In this document: piece after piece, positions 1 through 5,101 of the stretch
Position numbering within the stretch: position 1 is the first letter of the stretch
How the letters are laid out: every line of letters starts with the position of its first letter
Assembly (NCBI GenBank): GCA_937864935.1
Contig: CALMDN010000185.1
Location: 1 to 14,541, forward strand
Direction: 5' to 3'
DNA length: 14,541 bases
From: an uncultured Bacteroidales bacterium
GTDB lineage: Bacteria > Bacteroidota > Bacteroidia > Bacteroidales > Lentimicrobiaceae
Notes under the pieces: model-generated
Told to the model about the DNA's origin: nothing
The model's database searches: none
What the model saw: only the letters and a program-made list of their open reading frames with translations
Translations under genes and position numbers: made by a program

Positions 1-86
1 GGCGAGAAAAATTTAATAATGGGCCTTAAAACTGGTAAATTTTTTTACATCAGTCAAGGTTTTAAAATATTTACAGCAATTCGTAT

Positions 87-95
87 TACCTTTTG
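87..95 (+). promoter_or_regulatory. possible -7 element of sigma/TPR operon
   Basis: The sequence TACCTTTTG lies 26 nt before the sigma factor start. It resembles the Bacteroidota -7 box TAnnTTTG with one extra T. No convincing TTG sits at the usual distance upstream, so this is a weak call. The rest of bases 1-121 is AT-rich and shows nothing else I can support. Confidence 0.25.
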
Positions 96-121
96 CTGAA
101 ACCCGGATAAAGAAACAGATC

Positions 122-703
122 ATGATTCACTTTTCTGATGAAGCAATCATTGAAGGCTTGAGATTGAGGAGTGATTATATCATCAAGTATATCTATCAGG
201 AAATTTTTCCTACGATTAAATACCTGATTATTAAAAACAGTGGCAACGAGGAGGATGCCGAAGATATTTTTCAGGATGGCCTGATTGTAATATTTAAAAA
301 GATCAGGGACAATGAGTTGGAGTTAAGCAGTTCTTTTCGTACTTATCTGTATTCGGTTTGCAGGAACCTGTGGCTTCAGAAACTAAGCAAGCGTAAGCAG
401 TTCTCCCGCGAATTCAGCGACATCGAATCATTCGTTAATCTTCCGGATAAAGTGATGGAGGAAATCTACGATGACGAGGTCGAAAAATACAGACTGTATC
501 AGCAGCATTTTTTAACTTTACATGAAGATTGTCAGAAAGTACTGCTCCTTTTCATGAAGAAAATATCCCTGAAAGATATTGCCGTGGAAATGGGTTACAA
601 AACAGAAAAATACGCCAAAACGCGAAAATACCTCTGCAAGGAGGAACTTAAAAAGAGAATTATCAATGATCCAAAGTGCCAAAAATTCCTGTCCGATGAC
701 TAA
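122..703 (+). CDS. ECF-like sigma-70 family RNA polymerase sigma factor
   Basis: A 193-residue protein with the two-domain layout of a minimal sigma-70 (ECF-type) factor, which would direct RNA polymerase to a dedicated promoter set. Residues about 10-92 look like region 2: an acidic helix with EEDAEDIFQDGLIVIF at 43-58 matches the core-binding 2.2 helix, and SFRTYLYSVCRNLWLQKLSK at 71-90 matches the 2.3-2.4 DNA-melting and -10-recognition part. Residues about 130-183 look like region 4, with a helix-turn-helix around SLKDIAVEMGYKTEKYAKTR (149-168). The length is normal for the family. The stop codon overlaps the start of the following TPR membrane protein by 8 bases, so the two are probably translationally coupled and functionally linked. 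Target promoters and the inducing signal cannot be read from sequence. The family call is firm; the subgroup is not. Confidence 0.9.
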   Translation: MIHFSDEAIIEGLRLRSDYIIKYIYQEIFPTIKYLIIKNSGNEEDAEDIFQDGLIVIFKKIRDNELELSSSFRTYLYSVCRNLWLQKLSKRKQFSREFSDIESFVNLPDKVMEEIYDDEVEKYRLYQQHFLTLHEDCQKVLLLFMKKISLKDIAVEMGYKTEKYAKTRKYLCKEELKKRIINDPKCQKFLSDD

Positions 704-1457
704 AAATCTCAAGTATTCCCAGCTGATCGAAAGATTTATAGCCGGGGAAATGAATGAGGATGAACTCAGATGGTTTGGCAGGGAACTACAAACAAATGCC
801 GAACTATCCGGAGAACTGAAGCTTGACAAAGATCTCGACAACATTCTTCTTGACGAAGACGTTGTGGAGTTCAGACGCAAGCTGATCAGTGTATTTAACG
901 AGTCGAAGCAGAAAGAAGCTGCAACGAAAGTTATCAGAATGCAACCACGCAGATGGCACCTTGCTGCCGCTGCAGCCATTGCCATCCTGATGATTGCCGG
1001 TGGCGCCATTCTGCTCACTCAGCAGCGCTCCTACACGGCTGAGAAGTTGTTCAGTATGTATTACGATACCGATCGTAGTATTGAACTAACCCGTTCGGGC
1101 AACGCGAACATTGTGGAGGCTATTCTTAAATTTCAGCAGAAAGATTTCCAGGGTTCTTCCCTGCTTTTTGCCGAAATTCTTGATAAGGACAGCTCCAATA
1201 TCGCAGTATGGTTCTACAATGGGATTTCTTACATCGAAACCAATCGTATCGAAGACGCCGTTAAAGCGTTCAAGTACATTGTCGATGACAAGAATAACCT
1301 GTATGTGGAGCATGCCGAATGGTATCTCGGGCTGTGCTACCTGAAAAACGAGCAAATTGATTTTGCCGTTGAACAATTCCGTAAAATCGCGGACAACCAG
1401 AAAAACTACCACAACAAGGAAGCTAACAAGATTCTCGAAAAACTGGGCCGCAAGTAA
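696..1457 (+). CDS. single-pass membrane TPR protein, putative anti-sigma partner
   Basis: A 253-residue protein starting at the ATG inside ATGACTAA, overlapping the end of the sigma gene by 8 bases. The frame is open further upstream (to 579), but that stretch lies inside the sigma gene and would add 39 lysine-rich residues unlike a real N-terminus. The N-terminal ~85 residues are charged and presumably cytoplasmic. Residues about 88-107 (HLAAAAAIAILMIAGGAILL) form one clear transmembrane helix. The rest, about 136-250, holds roughly three tetratricopeptide repeats, for example AVWFYNGISYIETNRIEDAV (170-189) and EHAEWYLGLCYLKNEQIDFA (205-224), probably periplasmic. Membrane proteins with a cytoplasmic head encoded right after an ECF sigma gene often act as its anti-sigma factor; here that role is inferred from position and topology only. 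No zinc-binding HxxxCxxC anti-sigma motif is visible. Confidence 0.82.
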   Translation: MTKNLKYSQLIERFIAGEMNEDELRWFGRELQTNAELSGELKLDKDLDNILLDEDVVEFRRKLISVFNESKQKEAATKVIRMQPRRWHLAAAAAIAILMIAGGAILLTQQRSYTAEKLFSMYYDTDRSIELTRSGNANIVEAILKFQQKDFQGSSLLFAEILDKDSSNIAVWFYNGISYIETNRIEDAVKAFKYIVDDKNNLYVEHAEWYLGLCYLKNEQIDFAVEQFRKIADNQKNYHNKEANKILEKLGRK

Positions 1458-1488
1458 CCACACCCGCATAAAGGTCATTGATAAGACG

Positions 1489-1520
1489 AAAAAAGCCGGA
1501 TTTTATCCGGCTTTTTTTTT
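1489..1520 (+). terminator. intrinsic terminator of the sigma/TPR unit
   Basis: A perfect 7-bp stem, GCCGGAT (1495-1501) with ATCCGGC (1505-1511), has a TTT loop. It is preceded by six A and followed by nine T. It lies 31 nt after the TPR protein stop. The flanking A and T runs extend the stem, and on the plus strand the long T tract makes a strong rho-independent terminator, closing the two-gene unit. Confidence 0.92.
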
Positions 1521-1686
1521 AGGTTTTCAACGGGATCACATTTATTTTAACAGCATCCTTTCCGGAAACCGCCCTTCAGGTTTAATCATCCTTCCCTTAA
1601 TGCATCGGGATAAACTGCCTGACGCCCACTTGCTTTGGTTGGGATAGGGACAACAGAAATAATTGAAGGGTGAGCGGTGCCAAAAA

Positions 1687-1712
1687 CGAAAAAGGTGCCT
1701 TTCCGCACCTTT
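1687..1712 (-). terminator. duplicated tRNA-type terminator in the partial repeat copy
   Basis: On the minus strand the stem AAAGGTGC / GCACCTTT (plus positions 1691-1698 and 1705-1712) has a 6-nt loop and is followed by a short T tract. It is a second copy, 139 bp away, of the terminator that follows tRNA-Pro. The stem is unchanged between copies and only loop and tail bases differ. It could act as a backup terminator. Confidence 0.65.
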
Positions 1713-1719
1713 CTGTCGG

Positions 1720-1769
1720 AGTGGTCAGACTTCCCGATGTTCATCGGGATAAACTTCCTGACGACCACT
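1720..1769. repeat. nested inverted repeat in decayed tRNA copy
   Basis: The inner arms TCCCGATG (1732-1739) and CATCGGGA (1742-1749) pair perfectly around a TT loop. The outer arms AGTGGTC (1720-1726) and GACCACT (1763-1769) also pair. The inner palindrome sits where the T-loop of the tRNA would be in the intact copy: 29 nt occupy the place of the 7-nt TTCGAGT loop. Confidence 0.7.
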
Positions 1770-1825
1770 TGTTGAGATTGGGATAATGAAAACAGAAATA
1801 AGGGAGGGTGGAGTGCTGTCAAAAA

Positions 1826-1851
1826 CAAAAAAGGTGCCTTACAGCACCTTT
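1826..1851 (-). terminator. intrinsic terminator of tRNA-Pro
   Basis: On the minus strand the stem AAAGGTGC / GCACCTTT (plus positions 1830-1837 and 1844-1851) with a 6-nt loop is followed by a T tract. It begins 3 nt past the tRNA discriminator base, so it ends a single-gene tRNA transcript. Confidence 0.85.
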
Positions 1852-1854
1852 CTG

Positions 1855-1928
1855 TCGGAGTGGTCAGACTCGAACTGACGACCACTTGCACCCCATGCAA
1901 GTACGCTAGCCAACTGCGCCACACCCCG
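1855..1928 (-). tRNA. tRNA-Pro (anticodon GGG)
   Basis: The reverse complement folds into a complete 74-nt cloverleaf. The acceptor CGGGGTG pairs with CACTCCG (one G-U pair), and the D-stem is GCGC/GCGT. The anticodon stem is CTTGC/GCAAG with loop ATGGGGT, giving anticodon GGG for proline codons CCC and CCU. The variable loop is 5 nt, and the T-stem GTCAG/CTGAC has loop TTCGAGT. The discriminator is A and CCA is not encoded, so it must be added after transcription. The first base C, typical of tRNA-Pro, fixes the 5' end. A Bacteroidota-type promoter lies upstream and a terminator directly downstream. A short hairpin, GAAACC/GGTTTC (1940-1945 with 1952-1957), lies in the 5' leader. Confidence 0.95.
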
Positions 1929-1968
1929 GGGATTTCCATGAAACCGACACGGGTTTCAATTGGAGGTG

Positions 1969-2000
1969 CAAATGTATTAAAAATTTCGGGTACAGGACAA
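1969..2000 (-). promoter_or_regulatory. promoter of tRNA-Pro
   Basis: On the minus strand TTG (plus 1998-2000) is followed after 21 nt by TACATTTG (plus 1969-1976), a perfect TAnnTTTG -7 box of Bacteroidota. Transcription would start near 1962, giving a leader of about 33 nt before the mature tRNA. Confidence 0.7.
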
Positions 2001-2093
2001 TTACCGGCGAATTATTTTTTTTCGGAATGAATGCTGACATTTTGTCCATTTGTTAATGTTTTGTTAAACAGTAATTTAAAAATTTGGCATATT

Positions 2094-2125
2094 TTTGGAC
2101 AAGCCCGTGTAATTCAATAATTTTG
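2094..2125 (+). promoter_or_regulatory. promoter of trxB
   Basis: TTTG at 2094-2097, a 20-nt spacer and TAATTTTG at 2118-2125 match the Bacteroidota -33/-7 consensus exactly. The predicted transcript start near 2131 gives a leader of about 35 nt. The leader is A-rich with no clear Shine-Dalgarno sequence, as is usual for the phylum. Confidence 0.72.
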
Positions 2126-2165
2126 AAAAGGAATAAAGCTGAATTAATCAAATAAAATAGAAATA

Positions 2166-3104
2166 ATGAACCAGGAAACCGAGAAAATTGAATGCCTGAT
2201 CATCGGATCGGGACCGGCAGGCTATACCGCTGCCATTTATGCCGCCAGGGCAGATTTAAAACCTGTTGTTTACCAGGGCCTTCAGCCGGGTGGGCAGCTT
2301 ACTTCCACCACTGAGGTGGATAATTTCCCGGGGTATCCCCAGGGAGTGCAGGGACCCGATATGATGATCGATCTGCAGAAGCAGGCCGAACGTTTCGGAA
2401 CCGATATGCGCTGGGGCATCATCAGCGAAGTGGATTTTTCGAAAAGGCCGTTTCTGGTTACCGCCGATGACGGAAAGAAAATGCTGGCAGAAACTGTGAT
2501 CATCGCAACCGGCGCTACTGCCAAATGGATGGGACTTGAATCTGAAGCACGTTACAATGGTCATGGTGTTTCGGCTTGTGCTACCTGCGACGGGTTTTTC
2601 TTCCGTGGTCAGGATATGGCTGTAGTAGGCGGTGGTGACACAGCCTGTGAAGAAGCTACCTACCTGGCCAAACTCGGCCGCAAGGTTTACATGATAGTCC
2701 GCCGCGATGAACTACGAGCCAGCAAAGCCATGCAGAACAAGGTGATGAATACCCCCAACATAGAAGTACTCTGGAACAGTGTTACCAAAGAGATTGTAGG
2801 TGATGGAAAAACGGTAACCGGAGCCCTGATTGAGAATGTAAAAACAGGCGAAGTAAGACAGATTGAGGTACAGGGCTTTTTTGTTGCCATCGGTCACAAG
2901 CCCAATACAGATATTTTTGCCGGACAGATTGATCTGGATGAGAACGGGTATATCAAAACTATACCGGGTTCTACCAAAACCAATGTTGAGGGTGTCTTTG
3001 CAGCCGGGGATGTTCAGGATCATATTTTCCGTCAGGCCATTACTGCTGCAGGATCGGGTTGCATGGCTGCCATTGAGGCAGAGCGTTTCCTGTCGATGGC
3101 ATAA
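2166..3104 (+). CDS. trxB: thioredoxin-disulfide reductase
   Basis: A 312-residue flavoenzyme that passes electrons from NADPH through FAD to thioredoxin in the cytoplasm, supporting disulfide reduction, ribonucleotide reductase and oxidative-stress defence. The FAD-binding motif GSGPAG is at 14-19, with GGQL at 42-45. The redox-active CATC is at 138-141, in the NADPH domain where low-molecular-weight TrxB carries it. The NADPH motif GGGDTACEEA is at 155-164, and VRRDELRAS at 178-186 carries the arginines expected to bind the 2'-phosphate of NADPH. The C-terminal FAD motif GDVQD is at 281-285, followed by RQAITAAGSG. Length matches the family (about 310-320). The gene is monocistronic, with its own promoter and a shared terminator with the convergent helicase gene. 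No thioredoxin gene is nearby. Confidence 0.97.
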   Translation: MNQETEKIECLIIGSGPAGYTAAIYAARADLKPVVYQGLQPGGQLTSTTEVDNFPGYPQGVQGPDMMIDLQKQAERFGTDMRWGIISEVDFSKRPFLVTADDGKKMLAETVIIATGATAKWMGLESEARYNGHGVSACATCDGFFFRGQDMAVVGGGDTACEEATYLAKLGRKVYMIVRRDELRASKAMQNKVMNTPNIEVLWNSVTKEIVGDGKTVTGALIENVKTGEVRQIEVQGFFVAIGHKPNTDIFAGQIDLDENGYIKTIPGSTKTNVEGVFAAGDVQDHIFRQAITAAGSGCMAAIEAERFLSMA

Positions 3105-3121
3105 GCAGTTCAGACCAATGC

Positions 3122-3152
3122 AAAAAAAAAGGTGCTTATGCACCTTTTTTTT
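3122..3152. terminator. bidirectional terminator between trxB and helicase gene
   Basis: Nine A, then GGTGC (3131-3135), loop TTAT, GCACC (3140-3144) and eight T form a symmetrical hairpin with U-tracts on both strands. It serves trxB from the left and the helicase gene from the right. Its right edge overlaps the helicase stop codon (3151-3153). Confidence 0.9.
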
Positions 3153-4962
3153 ATTTGTTCTTTTTGAACCGGCCTTTGATTTCGCGTTTATCAAAATCGG
3201 GTTTATCCCTTTTTTCTTTTTTAAAGCCTTTGTCGCGGCTGAATACTGGTTGAGCTTCCGGTTCAAAACCTCCCTTGTACTTATTCCGCTTGGGTTTGGG
3301 GGCAAAATCAGGCTTCTCGGCTGCTGTTTCAATTCTGACTCCATCAGGATTGGACTGAGGGCTCCCGAAGGCTTTCAGTACCTTTTTTACCGACGAAGAA
3401 TCGATTTCCACAAAGCTGTAATTGTCGAGAATGTCGATTCTTCCGATTCTGATCTCCCTTGAGCGGGTCACTTCATTGATCAGTCCGATGATCTGCGGGG
3501 GCAGTACCCGGTCTTTGCGACCAACACTCAGAAACATCCGGGTAAACTGCGATGATCCTGAATCGCGGCCGGTTCTCGGTTCTTTTTTGCCACGGTCATC
3601 ACGAAATTCGCGACTTTCTCTTTCGCGGCGGGGTTCTTCAACCACATTGAGATCACGGGCATCGCGGTAATATTCGAGAAAGCGGTTAAACTCAAGCGAG
3701 ACAAAGCGTTTGATAAGCTGTTCACGGTCCATCCACTCCAGTTTGCGGTAAATCACCGGGAGGAAGGATTCAATTTCATCGTCCAGTTCCACATTCTCCA
3801 TGCGGTCGATGTGATGGAAGAGCTGCTTTTCGCAAACCTGGGCTCCGGTGGGGACCTTTGCCTGGGCAAACTCACGGCCAATCATCTTTTCGATCTGACG
3901 GATCTTGAATTTTTCCTTCATGTTGATGATTGAAACGCAGATACCCTGTTTGTCGGCCCTCCCGGTACGTCCGCTGCGGTGGACATACACTTCAGAATCG
4001 TCGGGGAGGTTGTAGTTGATAACGTGGGTGAGGTCGTTTACATCGAGTCCACGGGCAGCTACATCGGTAGCAACCAGCATCTGCAGGGTGCCGGTGCGGA
4101 AACGGTTCATCACATGGTCGCGCTGTGCCTGCGACAGATCGCCATGCAGGGAGTCGGCATTGTAACCATCCCTGATGAGGGAATCGGCAATTTCCTGGGT
4201 TTCGATGCGGGTACGGCAGAAAATGATGGCATAAATCCTTGGATTGAAATCGGCGACGCGCTTCAGGGCTGCATAGCGGTCGCGGGCATGCACCAGGTAG
4301 TAGATATGTTTTACATTGGCAGTGCCTGAATTGCGTTTACCAACCGTTTTCACTACCGGGTTGGTCATGTACTTGGTGAGGATGCGTTCAACTTCCTCCG
4401 GCATGGTGGCAGAGAAAAGCAGGGTATACTTCTCATCCGGGGTAAAATCGAGAATGGTGTCAACCTCCTCCTGAAATCCCATGTCGAGCATTTCGTCCGC
4501 TTCGTCGAGCACCACCCAGCTCACCTGGCTGAGGTCTGCCTTTTTGCGCCGGATCATGTCGTTGAGACGGCCGGGGGTGGCTACTACAATCTGAGGCCCT
4601 TCTGCCAGTTGTCTGGATTGAAGTTCGATGCTGGCTCCGCCATAAACGGCAGCAACCTTGATTTTTGGCATAAACTGTGCAAAACTGCGCAGGTCGCGGG
4701 ATATCTGCAGACAAAGTTCCCGGGTAGGGCAGAGCACCAGCGCCTGTATCATCTTCTGTTCAGGGTCGATGTGATGCAGAACGGGTAGTCCGAAGGCTGC
4801 TGTTTTACCGGTTCCGGTTTGTGCCAGGCCCACCAGATCGGAAGGCTTGGCGGTAAGAGCAGGGATTACTTCTGCCTGAACAGGCATGGGTTCTTTAAAA
4901 CCAAGGGCTTCAACAGCACTTACCAAAAGCGGATTGAGGCCAAGTTCTTGAAAATTAAGCAT
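3151..4962 (-). CDS. DEAD-box RNA helicase with DbpA-type RNA-binding domain
   Basis: A 603-residue ATP-dependent RNA helicase expected to remodel RNA or assist ribosome assembly. All core motifs are present: Q-motif region with F4 and Q29, motif I AQTGTGKT (47-54), Ia PTREL (79-83), Ib TPGR (129-132), II DEAD (153-156), III SAT (184-186), V ATDVAARGLD (298-307) and VI HRSGRTGR (328-335). After the two RecA-like domains comes a linker (about 345-440), then an Arg/Glu-rich segment (about 444-468). A DbpA-type RRM follows (about 473-547; TRMFLSVGRKDRVLPPQIIG, then SFVEIDSSSVKKVLKAF). A lysine-rich tail, about 550-603, probably adds non-specific RNA binding. This is the architecture of the CsdA/DeaD group, whose members are often cold-induced. 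Whether this one is cold-regulated cannot be seen; its leader is short (about 17 nt), without a visible thermosensor. Confidence 0.95.
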   Translation of the reverse strand: MLNFQELGLNPLLVSAVEALGFKEPMPVQAEVIPALTAKPSDLVGLAQTGTGKTAAFGLPVLHHIDPEQKMIQALVLCPTRELCLQISRDLRSFAQFMPKIKVAAVYGGASIELQSRQLAEGPQIVVATPGRLNDMIRRKKADLSQVSWVVLDEADEMLDMGFQEEVDTILDFTPDEKYTLLFSATMPEEVERILTKYMTNPVVKTVGKRNSGTANVKHIYYLVHARDRYAALKRVADFNPRIYAIIFCRTRIETQEIADSLIRDGYNADSLHGDLSQAQRDHVMNRFRTGTLQMLVATDVAARGLDVNDLTHVINYNLPDDSEVYVHRSGRTGRADKQGICVSIINMKEKFKIRQIEKMIGREFAQAKVPTGAQVCEKQLFHHIDRMENVELDDEIESFLPVIYRKLEWMDREQLIKRFVSLEFNRFLEYYRDARDLNVVEEPRRERESREFRDDRGKKEPRTGRDSGSSQFTRMFLSVGRKDRVLPPQIIGLINEVTRSREIRIGRIDILDNYSFVEIDSSSVKKVLKAFGSPQSNPDGVRIETAAEKPDFAPKPKRNKYKGGFEPEAQPVFSRDKGFKKEKRDKPDFDKREIKGRFKKNK

Positions 4963-4985
4963 AAATTGATTTAAAATTGAGCGCG

Positions 4986-5017
4986 CAAAGGTACAGCTAA
5001 TCCGCCAGTTATTTCAA
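4986..5017 (-). promoter_or_regulatory. promoter of DEAD-box helicase gene
   Basis: On the minus strand TTG (plus 5015-5017), a 21-nt spacer and TACCTTTG (plus 4986-4993) match the Bacteroidota consensus. The start codon follows about 23 nt after the -7 box, leaving a short leader. The AT-rich block at 5011-5034 lies around and upstream of the -33 site. Confidence 0.7.
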
Positions 5018-5050
5018 TTTATATTATATTATATGTGAGCAGGATAATCT

Positions 5051-5080
5051 CTGTCGTTTTCTGCCTTTTTTCTATCTTTG
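5051..5080 (+). promoter_or_regulatory. promoter of purL
   Basis: TATCTTTG at 5073-5080 is a perfect TAnnTTTG -7 box. The -33 site is poor: CTG at 5051-5053 with a 19-nt spacer. Predicted transcription from about 5086 leaves a leader of only about 15 nt before the purL ATG. No purine riboswitch or PurR-like palindrome is visible. Confidence 0.6.
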
Positions 5081-5101
5081 CCGGTATAAAAAATCAAGGG
5101 T

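Larger units (their letters stand above)
1592..1870 (-). repeat. degenerate 139-bp tandem repeat with tRNA-Pro 3' part and terminator
   Basis: Two sequence blocks recur at exactly 139-bp spacing. Bases 1682-1731 match 1821-1870 with only 3 differences in 50; this block holds the terminator hairpin and the 3' acceptor and T-stem portion of the tRNA. Bases 1592-1687 align without gaps to 1731-1826, more diverged but sharing atcgggataaac, cacttg, ttgggata, acagaaata and caaaaac. The array is therefore about two units leading into the intact tRNA gene. The partial copies lack the D-arm and anticodon loop, so they cannot be working tRNAs. Bases 1521-1591, to the left, show nothing recognisable. 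Confidence 0.8.

Noticed and set aside
579..695. Upstream extension of the TPR membrane protein
   Set aside because: The extra 39 residues lie within the sigma coding region, are composed of frame-shifted lysine/arginine-rich sequence, and an ATG at 696 gives a normal coupled start.
518..1018. Minus-strand open frame of 166 codons opposite the sigma/TPR genes
   Set aside because: It is antisense to two well-supported genes, serine- and phenylalanine-rich as expected for a shadow frame, with no recognisable domain.
1357..1647. Plus-strand open frame of 96 codons
   Set aside because: It overlaps the end of the TPR gene in another frame, then reads through the terminator and repeat. It has low-complexity composition and no plausible start context.
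1586..1939. Minus-strand open frame of 117 codons running through tRNA-Pro and the repeats
   Set aside because: Its N-terminal part is simply the translated tRNA (SWLAYLHGVQVV type sequence) and the rest is repeat and terminator sequence. Proteins of this kind are known false predictions over tRNA genes. I looked for a GIY-YIG nuclease motif, sometimes found next to tRNAs in this phylum, and saw none.
2712..3344. Minus-strand open frame spanning trxB 3' end and helicase 3' end
   Set aside because: It overlaps two well-supported genes and the bidirectional terminator. Its sequence has no domain and looks like a shadow frame.
5011..5034. AT-rich run (attatattatat-like) in the helicase/purL gap as a regulatory repeat
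   Set aside because: It is short and low in complexity, and is explained well enough as AT-rich promoter-upstream DNA.
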